From Xestospongia bergquistia (Eukaryota > Porifera > Demospongiae > Haplosclerida > Petrosiidae), in assembly GCA_963965975.1 (NCBI GenBank), contig OZ014418.1:1826275-1890274 (forward strand): a DNA stretch of 64,000 nt. The letters run 5' to 3'. How positions within the stretch are numbered: the first letter of the stretch is position 1; the number at the start of each line of letters is the position of its first letter. The notes beneath the pieces were generated by a model that did not search any database, had not been told where the DNA came from, and saw only the letters and a list, made by a program, of their open reading frames with translations. Positions 1 through 12,308 of this stretch are shown in pieces. Position numbers and translations under genes: made by a program.

Positions 1-52
1 GTGTGTGTGTGCGTGTGTGTGTATAAGAGAGAGAGAGAGAGAGAGAGAGAGG
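1..52. repeat. (GT)n/(GA)n microsatellite
   Basis: Dinucleotide run of GT followed by GA at the window edge. It lies in the intron after the last visible exon of the kinesin gene. Confidence 0.95.
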
Positions 53-125
53 ATTCAATTTTACTACACTGTGGTTTAAATAAGGTTTGAGGTTAATAAA
101 GTATATTATATATTGTGTGGCTTAC

Positions 126-3100
126 TTTCTACATAGGGACCATCTTTAGGGTGCTCCCTAACTTTGAGATTGTGTGATCCTTGAGAAGATGGTGGCGTCT
201 TAGTAATTAATGGTGCTTTTAATAAATCTCTGACTTTTTCATTATAAATCTCCATATAGCTGATCATAAAAAGAAGGATGAGCAACAGATGAATGAATGG
301 ATAGATAAACACAAAGTAGACAGACAAAATAACCACCTATTGTTATTATGAGATATATTAAACAAAGAATGACCTCTAAGTCAAGCTACATGTAAACCTA
401 ATGTTACTTGAGATATATTAAACAAAGAATGACCTTTTAGTCAATCTACATGTACAAGACTTCTGTTAAGATAATGTTCTTACCTTACTTCTACCTTGTA
501 AGACACCTGACCAATATTTTTCTTTTTCATACCTGTAAACAGGCCCTGTAGATAAAACAATGTGGAATAACAATCCAGGGAGTTTACAGTAAGTAATTTT
601 CAGAAATGCTATATATCTTGAGCCAATATTGTTATCATTCTCTAACTAACAGTTTACTAATAATGACATACCTCACATATCCTTGGTATTAGTCCTGGAG
701 AACTCTGCAAGACAATTAAACATACAATATTAAATACAGAAATGTCATGTGATAGTCATGTGATAATGTTAAATGGTCTCATATGATTGTATAAATGACA
801 TTACCTCATTGCCCATCATTGTGTAAGTCTTGCCACTACCTGTCTGTCCATAGGCAAATATACAGGCATTATAACCTTCAAATGCTGAGTCTAGAACATT
901 ACGACCAAGATCAGAATAAATCTTTGAGAGAGAGAGAGAGAGAGAGAGACACACACACACACACACACACACAGAGAGAGAGAGACAGAGAGAGACAGAG
1001 AGAGGGAGAGAGACAGAGAGAGGGAGAGAGACAGAGAGTTAAACACCTACCTTCCTCTAGCAAAACAATTAAAATACAAGAACAAAGTTATGAAAGTGAT
1101 GTCCCTAACTAAACAATCCACGCACACAAACACAAATTATAGTTCAAAGTAAACATCATGTTATATAATGAATATCAACAGTTTAGACAAGTCATGTAGA
1201 AACTCAGCAGATATTAACACAATACTACTCTATATGACCATCTGTTACTGTGGGATAATCTCACTTAACATACATATAGATAACAATAGATGCCAATTTT
1301 ATAGCAACTTGAGTCATCCTAATGTTGTCCTTTGCTATTAAGTACAATATTAGTTCTTACTTGTTCTTGAGTGACAAAGTGAGTATCATTGTTGTTCACA
1401 GACCAATATGAATGATCATAAACAAATTCTTTAGAGGCATCTCTTGTTTCTCCAACAGCAACTGCAGACTCAGTCTGTAAGGGAGGAAGAATAGGTTCAA
1501 GAGAGAGTGGAATAAGGGATTCGAAAGAGAGTGGGAGGTAGTAATGGTTGATAAGACAAGACTAACCTACCTTGAATAGAATAGTAGATTGACCCCTCAT
1601 TTCTAAAACAATGGGACTCTGAGAGTCTATTTCTCTGTGAGACAAAACATACTATTTATTAACTACATTCAAATGTATTATGTAATCTGTAAATGTACAA
1701 TTATATCATCAATATTATAATGTATTACTAAAACAATTCACATTACACACTTATTAAGACAGCTGTCTACAAAGGATAGGTTACATGAATTTGTTATGGT
1801 AGTAATGACCTATACTTTTATCAGTACAATAACTGTCTACTGTAGTAAGACAAGGTATGAAAGGGAAGCATGTGACCATTAAAGCACATTACATTACTAC
1901 ACAAAATTGTAAGGTGTCCAAAGGTTAATATATTTAGTAACTGATAGTGGGTATTTTTGGTTCATCATCTGTCCTTCCTTTAACCCATTTGTCTCTTGGA
2001 GCATCCTGTATTCAGCTGTATTATTTATGTATAACTAAGGGAAAGACCCATGCATTACTGAAAGGTGTTCTAAGGTCACTAATTGATCAGTATATAGGTC
2101 ACATGAACCAATCCTATTGCACAAATAGAGCATGACCTCAATACTAAATATAATATGAATGAGAACAATTACAGGCCTTGGCAAGTGCTTAATGTTAATA
2201 AGCTAGTAAAGCAGCTGCAATATAAAATACTATAAAATGTTGCCAAATTAGGAAAGTAATTGACCACATCTTATAGTTAGTAGAGACATCATTTATCAAG
2301 GAATCAATCCCAGTAACGATTATGGGCAATGAGATTACAGACCAGACAATTGATTACAGAAGATGCTATCAGTACATGAAGACAAGACAAACAGTGTCAT
2401 AAAATTGACAACATTATCAAGAGAAGTATTGGGCTTAACTGCTAACTCAATTAAATTGGTGTCACTCCTTATACTGGCAGAAACAGAACTTAGCAACTTG
2501 GGAAATATTATCACCTCTTGACATGGCAATGGAGTGTTATGTGTAGATTATGAGTATGTCATTAACAAATAATAGTTTAGTTTGATCTTTTATTGGTAAT
2601 ATGAATTTTATTGAGTAAACAGGTTGTTAAAAAGACTTTAAAACTGAAAACAATATTGAGATCTAAAGTGTTATTGTAGAAGGTTTTATATGAGGGCTGT
2701 GATCCAGTGGGGATTAGTAGAAAACCAATGGGCGGATATTGCTTATAAAACACAATAGATGGAACAGTAAAAGGCAAAGTAGTACTACTATTATTAATAG
2801 AACAATAATAAATACGTATAAATGAAAATATGGACAGATGGAAAGTTACTAGAGTATATCAAATGTCATTATATTTATGCATACAACAAACTATTATCAG
2901 TATGTTTTATCAAGTGGCAAAGGACAAACTAGATTTGCTTACACAACAAAGAAACATTGATCTAATACATTCATGGGGTTAGTAAAAACAGGCATATTTC
3001 CTTAACAGTATATAATACAGAGTTATCTACATAGTCCAGTAATAAACTGTCACTATTAAACTAACATCATTTAACGTCAATTAGTTGTTAGAGGTACAAC

Positions 3101-3169
3101 GAATTGATTACAACCAATTTACCTTTTCAGTAGTGGTCTTGCTCTAACGGCTACTTTGACATTAGCCAT
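126..3169 (-). CDS. Kinesin-3 family motor protein, N-terminal motor domain (partial)
   Basis: Plus-end-directed microtubule motor of the KIF1/KIF13/KIF16 (kinesin-3) class. Exons on the minus strand: 3123-3169 (starts [15 protein letters not shown]), 1571-1634, 1361-1474, 805-921, 672-704, 484-545 and 126-259; all junctions are GT/AG and phases are consistent. The ATP-binding P-loop [13 protein letters not shown] is in exon 4, preceded by the typical [12 protein letters not shown] segment. [14 protein letters not shown] and [14 protein letters not shown] in exons 6-7 are the motor-core signatures that point to kinesin-3. Only about 190 residues are present; the rest of the motor and any FHA, PH or PX tail lie beyond position 1, so the subfamily cannot be decided. 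Intron 1 (1635-3122) is about 1.5 kb and holds nothing I recognise. Confidence 0.93.
924..1038. repeat. Compound (GA)n(CA)n(AGAC)n microsatellite
   Basis: Simple-sequence tract directly abutting the 3' splice acceptor of kinesin exon 4, where it forms the polypyrimidine tract on the minus strand. The plus-strand open frame here is an artefact of the repeat. Confidence 0.95.
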
Positions 3170-3420
3170 CTCGAGTACCTTAACAGATGATTTAAGTGAC
3201 AGCGAAGTGTTTATGCCTTCAGCTTTAGCTAGTCGGGGTCACATGCATGTGCTAGTCACATAATGAGACACGCCTCTTTTGGTAGCATTAATAATAGCAT
3301 AATTAAAATTTACAAATTCAGTATATTAATAAAACTGTTCCAGCAAACAAGATTTGAATGACACAGTTTGTATCTAGCATATTTTAGCACTATATTTTGT
3401 TAGTGATGTTACAAAACAAC

Positions 3421-5967
3421 TCAAGGAGATGACAGAAAAGTGACAGAAAATCTTGCCTTGAAGTTTTCATCTCCTGGTAGGAAAGGATAGTACAATGGAT
3501 AATTTGTATTCCAGATATTATTATGCAAATTATATGCAATCCCAGTTACATAATTATCAGGTAATGTTTGCAAAGGAACTGGAAAAGGTGTTGGTGTCCA
3601 ACCATCACCTGTTATTGGACACACTAGTGGAACATCAGTAGAGTTCATGAGTACGTTGACATATTGCTGTTGAATTTGAGGCCAATCTTTTTCAATTTTT
3701 TCATCATTAGCATATAGTACGACATAATCCACAGCATGTTGATACTGTGAGCCATTGGTTACCACTGAGCCTACATTAATACCATCACAATCACCTATTT
3801 TATACAATGTTCCAAACCATTTGGGTAAAGCAGGAGGTGAATTAGGATAGAAAGAGAACATACTTGCCTCTGGTAGTCGGGTAGCTGTTTTGTTTATCCA
3901 CACTAAGTCAAAATCAAGTTTCAACACTGGAGGAGAAAACTCATGAAGCTGTCTGGTAAGTTTCTTTTTTAGCACAGTCTCATAATACATGTCTAGCTTG
4001 AGTTTGACTGTTATCCAAAGCTCAGCAGGAGCACCATAATAAGAATGAGCTTTAGGATCATCCATAGTAAGATGAGTAAGAAATGTGTTAGGATTTGATT
4101 TGGACTGATAAAGAGCTAACAATTTTACAGACCAGACTTTTGTTTCTGGAGAAGCACTAGCTGTACTGTTAGGCTTATCAAAACCAGCGTTGCCATAGTA
4201 ATCATATAAGGAGGCCATAAATGCAAAATCTGTTTCGTTGTATGTATGATAAGAGAATTCTCCAAGGTATCTTTTAGAAGTGGCATATGTGAACATCTCT
4301 TCTTTTGATAAATTGTAGGTGAGGTGGTTAATAGTGCCAGTGGTACTGTTAAAACCAATAGAGACATTACCATTCCACAACATGATCTGTTTTGTAGCAT
4401 CAATCTCCATGTAGTCTGAAAGATCTGGTAGTGCAGGAACAAGTTGGTTAAGATTATCAGTGATATAGTTGTATAGCTTGTGACCTTGACTTGCCTCTAA
4501 TGTTAAATTTAAAAAGAGACGTTGTTCAGTCCAAGACTGCTCATTTTGAACAAAGGAGCTACCAGATCGAGCTTTCATGAAATCACCATTAGTCCAATTG
4601 GCAGTGTCCCCGATACCCGGTAGACCCCAGGTGTGTTCGGGTAATTTAACAAGAAATCTTGTAGCATTGGCAACAACAGGGTCAGTTAAAGTACACATGT
4701 TGTCGTGCATACATTGTGATAAAGCAAGTCCTACAGCATGATACTCAGCTGATTTACGAGGATCAGAGGCTATACCTTGAATCCAAGTGTCTCCAATCTC
4801 ACCATATATACTGTGAAGAGCATCAATATTTACATTATCAATGAATTGATCTAATGTCGAAGCGAACACATTAGCATCAGGAAACTCTTCTCTGAGGATT
4901 TCATAGCATGTATCAAGTTCTTCTAGAGAGGTTGGTGGGCCAGTATTATCAGTACGAAAAGCAAAACATAATGCGTGACTTGTGCTGGGAGCAATTGTAC
5001 AATCACGGATAGAAATGCCGCCAGAATTTTGCAGACTTGATCCTGGATTAAGTGGGTAACCACCGGCATGCCATATTCCAATTACTCCATTTGTGCTGCC
5101 TTCCCAGTAAAATATTTTAGGTACAGCTGGTGGAGCACTGCCAGGATTAACACCCACAGAGACAGCCTTGATTCCGTGGTCTTTGAATTTGGGTAATGCA
5201 CATATTGTCATACCAGGGACATCCCGTTGACTCAAAACTGAAGTGGTGCGATTGTATTTCTTATCAAGATTGTCAGCTATTGCCAGTCCTGCCTCAAGAA
5301 CAGCTGTATTCATAAATTCAACTTGCATATTCATTGGTCCAGCATGCCATGCTATATAACCTTTTCTAATGGCAGCATCAAATACTTGAATCTCCTCATC
5401 AGTAGGACATTGAATTTTAATCCCATTGAAGATTAAATTTGGTGGACAATCCAAGTACATACTAACCAACCAAGGATGAGTTGTGTAGATAAATGTCTCG
5501 TTTTTACTCCAAATGCTTGCTTCAGCTGCTAGTTTTACTGCTCGAGGGAAATAGGTCTGAAAATACTCATTGATAATATCTCCGATAAAATGAGCATAGC
5601 CTACATCAAGATGATTCATGAATACAACATGAACGTGATCAACATAGGGAACTTTAATCCACATTGCTTTTGGGACCACCCACTTAATATTTGAGCAATC
5701 TGAAGCAACTTTACCCTTAATAATTTCACCATCATCAAGAAGCATAGTGACATCATGACTCATTACATCATACTCCACAGATCCTGTGCCCCATTGTGGA
5801 TTAGGGGTCAATGCAAACACAGACAATGTCCCAGAGACTTGTTGTACCCGAAACATCAATTGTGAGTTAGGTACTGACTGGCTATCATACCAGTTACCCA
5901 GAAGGACACAAGCAGCATTTGAAGGATGATTTAAACCCAATAGAAAGATCACATTTAATAACCACAT
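3421..5967 (-). CDS. Secreted GH38-superfamily (DUF5054-like) glycoside hydrolase, intronless
   Basis: A single uninterrupted frame of 848 residues. Residues 1-18 form a hydrophobic signal peptide ending near SNA-AC, so the product is probably secreted or lysosomal; it has many N-X-S/T sequons. After a short beta-rich N-terminal part, VHVVFMNHLDVGYAHF (from about residue 110) carries the HxD metal-binding pattern of GH38-type alpha-mannosidases. YIAWHAGPMNMQVEF, SQRDVPGM and VGVNPGSAPPAVP match my recollection of the DUF5054 subfamily, mostly bacterial and fungal proteins related to GH38. The substrate is unknown, presumably an alpha-linked glycan. Unlike nearly all its neighbours it has no intron. 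It sits 132 bp downstream of the METTL4 stop on the same strand. The subfamily call rests on remembered motifs only. Confidence 0.8.
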   Translation of the reverse strand: MWLLNVIFLLGLNHPSNAACVLLGNWYDSQSVPNSQLMFRVQQVSGTLSVFALTPNPQWGTGSVEYDVMSHDVTMLLDDGEIIKGKVASDCSNIKWVVPKAMWIKVPYVDHVHVVFMNHLDVGYAHFIGDIINEYFQTYFPRAVKLAAEASIWSKNETFIYTTHPWLVSMYLDCPPNLIFNGIKIQCPTDEEIQVFDAAIRKGYIAWHAGPMNMQVEFMNTAVLEAGLAIADNLDKKYNRTTSVLSQRDVPGMTICALPKFKDHGIKAVSVGVNPGSAPPAVPKIFYWEGSTNGVIGIWHAGGYPLNPGSSLQNSGGISIRDCTIAPSTSHALCFAFRTDNTGPPTSLEELDTCYEILREEFPDANVFASTLDQFIDNVNIDALHSIYGEIGDTWIQGIASDPRKSAEYHAVGLALSQCMHDNMCTLTDPVVANATRFLVKLPEHTWGLPGIGDTANWTNGDFMKARSGSSFVQNEQSWTEQRLFLNLTLEASQGHKLYNYITDNLNQLVPALPDLSDYMEIDATKQIMLWNGNVSIGFNSTTGTINHLTYNLSKEEMFTYATSKRYLGEFSYHTYNETDFAFMASLYDYYGNAGFDKPNSTASASPETKVWSVKLLALYQSKSNPNTFLTHLTMDDPKAHSYYGAPAELWITVKLKLDMYYETVLKKKLTRQLHEFSPPVLKLDFDLVWINKTATRLPEASMFSFYPNSPPALPKWFGTLYKIGDCDGINVGSVVTNGSQYQHAVDYVVLYANDEKIEKDWPQIQQQYVNVLMNSTDVPLVCPITGDGWTPTPFPVPLQTLPDNYVTGIAYNLHNNIWNTNYPLYYPFLPGDENFKARFSVTFLSSP

Positions 5968-6099
5968 TGCTACTTTAAGTACACACCCAATGTTTAGATT
6001 AGAAGGGTGGAGTTGAGAATATATTTATAAAAACAAAAATTAAGATAGTACTTGAAATTGGAGAACCTATATCAATAATAGAATTTACTATTAATATCA

Positions 6100-8126
6100 T
6101 TAATAACCTCTAATATCACTGACCTCATTGCCCCAGGAGGTCCATCCAGTATGAAGATTACGAGCAAAGAGTTCAAGTCCTTTAAGTTCTCCTATAATGT
6201 AACTTTGAAGGATATCTGCAGTATATCTAATTAATATGAGTTGTTAAACAGTTAACTAACCTCCTAAATATGGTTTCTGAGAATGAATGATACTAGGAAC
6301 ACATAAGAGAGTGTAGCATGAGGGAATACATGAATTTGAATCACATAGAGTTGACTTGATATCAGATGTTTCATCACTACTATGTAGTGAAGACTTCATC
6401 ACTAATTGATCATCTTTAACATCAAGTGAGTCATTAATTTTTGGAGTTTTAGTAGCAGGTTCATGATCTTCTTTATTAGTTAAATGTGACAATGGAGGAC
6501 ATTGTGTCTTATGCAAATCAGATTTACATGCTCTGCCAATAATAAGAGTCTCGTAAGGTTTCTTATGAACGGAGTCAATGTTAAAGACAAAATCTCCTTT
6601 GGTAGTTACCTAAAATGATAATATCAGTTACCAATTAAGTCCAACAAAATTAACAACAATAAAGTTCCTCAATATGGTATTGTACAAGTTTCTAAATATA
6701 GTATCATAATTATTGTACAAGTTTCTAAATATAGTATCATAATTATTGTAATCAACTGACAACAACAAGAAAGCTCTTACTTATAATAATTATGAAGCTG
6801 TAATTACTGGAATGTTTACAAACCTTTAACTATAACAGTATTTATAAATCATCTATTATGATATGCACACAATTTAATGTCAGTTCTAATAATAACTCTA
6901 TCACAGATTTATTCACAATAGATCTCGCTACCTTTAGCCATGTCCATTCTGCCACGCCCACTAGTCCCCAGTGAGGCAACAATACATCCATTACCCACTG
7001 GACAAGTTTTCTCTTGTTTGTGACCCATATAGCAACTAGACCCTCAGGTGCTAGTAATTCTCTAATAGGTAAACAAAGAATGTCCTCGTTTCTTAACCAT
7101 CTGTACCTAAAAGATATTTCAAATACTGTAAATTGGGAAAGTATATTAACTTAAAATTCCTTTTGATATTTGTAAGTACTAATTTCCGTAGTTTTTGTGG
7201 TTTATGCATATTATAATTGTGGTTAGTCAGGTCAAATATTTCATTATTCTAAGTGACCACGAAAACTTATATATAACAAGAATGTTCTGGACTTGTGGTG
7301 TTCTGATGATTTGAATAATACAGCTGTTATTAACAATGTTATTACTCATTATTGCTTATAGTGAAGCCACTTTAATTCTTCATTATTGCTTGTAACAGAG
7401 CCACTTTAAAGCCAATTTAATTACTCATAGTTGTTTATAATAGAGCCACTTTAATTACTCATAGTTTCTTATAATAAAAGACATTATAATTACTCATTAT
7501 TGCTTTAAATAGTGACACTTTTAAGTACAAACGAGTTACATTGTTCATAATGATGCTATAAATTATAGATTATACATCTTATCTTATAGCCAGTATTATC
7601 GAGTTTGTAATAAATCTATTTATATTACTTTAATTACATTGCTTTTTAATAACAATGTCGTGGCATCAAGTAAATAACATCCAAAATACTTTTGATTATA
7701 TAAATAATTTTGAATACAGACTGTATACAAAAATCTTTTTATAATCAAAGTATTTATAAAATTATTTACTTTCAAAAATAACTAACTTTCCTCCTCTGAT
7801 TGCAGACCTGTTTTCCCATGGAGGATCAAGGACAATTAGATTATAAGAAATAGATTTTGTTACTAAAAGTAAAAAATCTTATAACAAATAATATTTGATA
7901 AACATACCTGTAAATTGAACAAGAAGTTGTATTTTACTGATATCAGATAAAAGAAAGGTTGAATGAGAAGGAATGATAGCTGAATGTCCCCAAATTGTCA
8001 TGTGAATGTCACATGACCCAATATTTTGAACAATTTTATTGAAAACATCAATTTCTTTGTCAGCATAGTCTGCACAAGAATCTATTAACAATTTGTCACA
8101 GCACTGCAAAGTTGACAACTGTCACA

Positions 8127-8197
<71 letters not shown>

Positions 8198-9526
8198 TGA
8201 TACTGGCCAGTGGTAAGGCCCATCATAAATGGTTACAATTCAAGTATTAAATTAGTGGCTACCATAAGGTTCAGTATAAAGTTTCCATTGAAAAATGGCA
8301 TCAATAGCGTTATTATTACCAGTATATTAGATATAATATAAATGGTTATTTCCCAGGTCAACTTCCCAAATGTTACTTTCCAAAATTTTAACTCAAAATA
8401 TCACATCCCAAAAATGCCAACTCCCAAAATACCAACTTTCATTAAAATACTAGAATTAGCTTTTAGATAATAACTTGGGAGATGCATCTTGAAATTGACA
8501 AAAACATCAAGTCCCATCAATTTCATTTTAGCACTATATAGCATTATGGCCTTCAATGTTTTGAAATGGTACACGTAGTAATTACACAAACTAAGTTTGT
8601 CAAGTGAGACAGTTAGCAGTTTAGCTGCTTTGGTAATGTTACTCATTTTACGATGGAATGCAACTTTTCTTACTACACACAAAGTTGGAATATATAGATA
8701 TTGAAGGATATACATATTTAAATCAATACCTTGTGTTAAAACTTCAACTCTGTCTTCAGTTACTGGAATCAATTTATCAAGATCACACAAAGCAGCAAAA
8801 TCAATTGACAAAGACTTAGATGAATCTATTAAGAAAAAAGTTGATTTAATGCTAAATAGTGTGGTACCTGGAGTTTCAATTAACTGTTGAATTGGAAAAT
8901 AACCTATCTTATGACCAATGTCCAATAGTGATTGATAACATGAAATTAAAGACTCTCGAATCTACAAATAAATTATGTTATTAAATAAATTATGTCATTT
9001 TAAATGTAAACAAATATGGAATGATAAGAGAAATATTTAAAATGACATAGTCCCTACAATATTCTTATTTCCTTTATAAAGTGAAAGTACACACTACATG
9101 ATATACTAAAAAGAGAATAAAAAGGATTTGGACTGTTTACATACACACACACTCATGGCGAAGAGAGTAATAAAAAACTTTATTCTGTATACTTACATCT
9201 TTGAAGTGTTGTTCTTGTAATGTTTCTCCTTCATTTAATGATCTTGTTGAATGACGTCTTTTCCTCTTTTTACGTTTCTCATTGCTTGCACTAGATAGAC
9301 CTTGATATTGTATATTATATGCTTAGTAATAGTACATAATATACTTATATAAATGCCCTGTTAATCTCTCCACTCAATACAGTGTAGGATGCATGGTATA
9401 CTCACATGGTTCTTTTGAACAGCTGCTTCTGTCATGTCCATATGGTTTGCTAACTAATTGAGCATTGAATTGTTCGGGGTATCTGAGTATACAGCCTTTG
9501 GTATCTCTCCATATGACTGTGTTCAT
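6100..9526 (-). CDS. METTL4: METTL4, MT-A70 family N6-adenine methyltransferase
   Basis: MT-A70 enzyme using S-adenosylmethionine. Animal METTL4 methylates N6 of Am in U2 snRNA and has been implicated in DNA 6mA. Exons: 9406-9526, 9197-9300, 8764-8961, 7908-8118, 7787-7862, 6932-7106, 6261-6609 and 6100-6215; with these the frame closes at 449 residues. The catalytic DPPWENRS is at about 224-231, followed by PEGLVAIWVTNKRKLVQW and the C-terminal LELFARN and GWTSWGNEV motifs. Exon 7 carries a Ser/Asp-rich insert of about 75 residues (6270-6510) absent from vertebrate METTL4. The donor of exon 3 is uncertain: I chose the GTAACT at 8763 because it gives the best alignment (LIP joined to LSTLQ); a GTAAGA further on is the alternative. 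Start ATG at 9526 yields MNTVIWRDTKG. Confidence 0.93.
8127..8195. repeat. (CA)n microsatellite
   Basis: About 34 CA repeats inside METTL4 intron 3, only a few bases upstream (in gene direction) of the exon 4 acceptor. Confidence 0.97.
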
Positions 9527-11424
9527 TGTGCTAGCATGTTATCAGCAATTCAGAATTATATTAATGCTCCGCCCACTTCATTATGTTCTTGATGCACGTA
9601 CGCCTAATTAGCACATGATACTCTGTAGCTAACTAAGCTGTGAAAAGCTGAGCATACAACTTAGTGACTCAATAAAATAGTGTTTATTTTAGGCATACAA
9701 ACTATTATATCAAGTTTGTTACTAAAAATAGAACACTATCCACCTGCTGTTGCAAACAGCAAAGAATAACAATGTTATTGTTAATATAATCTGTACAAAT
9801 AAGGTGTTCAGATCTTTTGTACAAATTAAAACCATACATGATACAGTTTCCAAGAGAATGTGTGATAATTTGTATACAAAATGAAATTGAATTTATTTCA
9901 AGCCATACAGGCACAATCTGCTGTTCAAGTCCTTCACAGTTCTCACTAAATCTACATGGTGCTGTCAAACAAACTAAGAATCCAGAAAATTGAGCCCCAG
10001 CAGATAATATGTCAGTAACCAAGACTGATGAACTGAGGAATCAATGACAGGTGGTCACCAAAAAACATAACTGTTGATATAAACAAGCACACAGATGGTA
10101 CAGACTGCCTAGATCATTGGCAATCATATCTCTGTACTTCCTTGAGAAGACTCTATCACATTTTTGTAATAGTAATACATTTATTGATAAATAGTGTATA
10201 TATCTAGAGGGACTAGTAAGCAACAGGATATGAAAGCAAGCTTTGTAAAGGGTAATATTAATCTTGTGACCTCTAACTAAGAAGAGTTTGCTTATAGAGG
10301 GTGATAATGGTGTGGCCAAGAGAAGGGTCATTTATACAGGATAATTAATGGTGTGGTCAAGAGAAGGTCATTTATACAGGATGATAATGTGTGGCTAAGA
10401 GAAGGGTCACTAATACAGGATGATAATGTGTGGCTAAGAGAAGACCACAAACTAAATACTTCCTGGGGAACTTTGTGTACAAGTAATTAAGGTGTGGTCA
10501 AATCAAATGTAAAGTTCTGTCAGAAACTATGTAAAAACATGTTCAACTTCCAGGGGATTTTGATAACACCACTTAATGTATGACAAAACTTATCTACAAA
10601 ACTTAATGTATGACATGGTCACATGATGTCTGAGTGGCCTCACACAGCAGCTAAAAACACCTTGTACTTCTCTATGTAACATTTGGTGATTATGTATATG
10701 TGTGTGGGATTAACGCCAATATCAGCTTTAAGTCAGCCATAGATTACTTTGCAGATTAATAGCATGCTCTTCCTGACAGTGTACTAGTAACAAGGTATTA
10801 AATTAGATAACTACCATAATAGCATTTTTTGAATTAGGTGCATGTTAAATATTATTGTCAAATTAATTCCTTCACTGGTATTTCCTCTTTGAATGATAAT
10901 AGCATCTCAGACCCACGTACAAAATATATCAATTCTGAGCCCTGCTATCCTATAAACCTTTACTTTCATGGTTCTTATGTTACTACCAGTATTACTTAAT
11001 ATTGTCATTTAGTTATTAAATGCTGTTATTTGTATGTATTGTCTACAAGTGTTTGATTTGTAAGTATAAACATATCATAGTGTTTCAATGATAGTGTTTA
11101 TAAACTTTTGGCACCATATATGTGTTGCTGATATTGCAGCCTGTGTCACAACTAGTTTTGTAAGAACAAGAATACGTCAGCCATATTACTATCACATACC
11201 ACTAGTCTGCAGGCCTTTATAACGAGCTGACAGTAACTGTACAAATTGCACTAATAATACAAACCTGGATATACTATTTCTAATGATGCCCTGAAATCTA
11301 AGTTGTATTAGGTTACATTAATTTTTAAATGCGTGGTGTCTAACTCTCCACTTTATCGTGCTGATACGTGGGTGACGACTGCTCCAAAATACGCTGATAA
11401 CGTGGGCGGAAGGTGACGCTGTAG
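9527..11424. other. Intergenic region between METTL4 and the PH-like gene
   Basis: Divergent intergenic space of about 1.9 kb. Two minus-strand open frames of roughly 100 codons (9705-10022 and 10041-10331) show no recognisable domain or splice context and I do not call them. A short minisatellite occupies 10301-10445. Confidence 0.6.
10301..10445. repeat. Minisatellite, ~40-bp unit, ~3.7 copies
   Basis: Imperfect tandem copies containing GTGTGG(C/T)CAAGAGAAGG then TCATTTATACAGG. Later copies have TAAGAGAAGGGTCACTAATA. Confidence 0.85.
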
Positions 11425-11431
11425 TATAAAA
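11425..11431 (+). promoter_or_regulatory. TATA box of the PH-like gene
   Basis: TATAAAA about 105 bp upstream of the ATG at 11535, with a GC-richer stretch (CGTGGGCGGAAGGTGACG) just before it. It is the only convincing TATA box I saw ahead of a gene in this window, and it suggests regulated rather than housekeeping expression (inference). Confidence 0.6.
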
Positions 11432-11534
11432 GCTGTCGCTAGTACAATAATTTCAAAAATTTGTACGCTATAGTGCAAGCAAAGAGTCAAAGTTAGCTAG
11501 ATTGTTGTTGTCAATACTAAATAAACCACCTAAC

Positions 11535-12308
11535 ATGATGAAAGCAGGATCAGAAGATTTGCTTCGACAGAACGTGTTCTCTTCTATTCACATGAGCACA
11601 GAAGTCAAGTCGGGACAGGCTTCCATTAGTTATCCAAGTTGTTCGTTCTGTGGTGGGATGGCGACTGGTAGCAAGAAGACAGAACGCAAGGTTGCTACTT
11701 TCCAGCTCAGTCTTTATACAAATTCGTCAGAATCCTTCGTTGTTTGGAGCAAGAAACCAGAAGAACCGAAAGGTATGCTATGGTTACGGAGCTGTTGTAT
11801 TCGACGAGGATCGGATACAGAAGGCATGCCAGTAGAACTAATATCCAAAGGATGTAGAGGCCGTTGTTCTTACACTTTACGTTTTACAAGAAGACCAGTA
11901 GCTGAAGAGTGGTATCGTTGCCTGAGGCAAGAGTCGCGTAAGAGTTCGCCTGAGGAAAGCGATGATCCATTCAGCAGCGACAGTGGTGAAGAAAGCACTC
12001 CCTTAGACAGCATCCTCTCAGAAACTCACTTAGATTTGGCCAGCGAAGAGCCACGCGTCCAAACAAGAAGAATCTCTACACCAGACACAAGACAGAAGTC
12101 TAACAGTCCTGATGGTATCAGTAGTAAGACAAAAACAAAAAAAACGTCAAAAAATAAGTTTCGAATCCCATTTTCAGGTAGTATAATGGATCGTAAAGTT
12201 AGCTTACCAGTATCAACAACATACACACATACAACAATTGATTCTCCAGCAAGTCCAGACACTGAGGCTTTAGGTAGATGGTCTTGGCCAGTCAAAGTCT
12301 CCAATTAA
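11535..12308 (+). CDS. Single-exon PH-like domain protein with disordered Ser-rich tail
   Basis: Intronless frame of 257 residues from the first ATG (MMKAGSEDLL) after a TATA box. Residues about 45-140 look like a pleckstrin-homology fold: alternating beta strands (KVATFQLSLYTN, SFVVWSKK, GMLWLRSCCIRRG, CSYTLRFTRRP) then a C-terminal helix with the typical Trp (AEEWYRCLRQE). Residues about 145-257 are rich in Ser, Asp, Glu, Thr and Lys, predicted disordered, with many possible phosphosites and a basic KTKTKKTSKNK patch. The domain call comes from pattern, not a match to a named family, and I do not recognise an orthologue. A membrane-phosphoinositide or adaptor role would be inference. Confidence 0.7.
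   Translation: MMKAGSEDLLRQNVFSSIHMSTEVKSGQASISYPSCSFCGGMATGSKKTERKVATFQLSLYTNSSESFVVWSKKPEEPKGMLWLRSCCIRRGSDTEGMPVELISKGCRGRCSYTLRFTRRPVAEEWYRCLRQESRKSSPEESDDPFSSDSGEESTPLDSILSETHLDLASEEPRVQTRRISTPDTRQKSNSPDGISSKTKTKKTSKNKFRIPFSGSIMDRKVSLPVSTTYTHTTIDSPASPDTEALGRWSWPVKVSN

Noticed and set aside
8401..8763. Open frame extending METTL4 exon 3 by about 120 codons
   Set aside because: Alignment to METTL4 breaks after LDKLIP at the chosen donor, and the extension has no family similarity; it appears to be an intronic chance frame, though the donor is not certain.
9705..10331. Two minus-strand frames of about 100 codons downstream of nothing identifiable
   Set aside because: No recognisable domain, no splice context, and composition like the surrounding intergenic DNA.
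12026..12304. 92-codon minus-strand frame opposite the PH-like gene
   Set aside because: Shadow frame of a plus-strand gene with a promoter and clear domain pattern.
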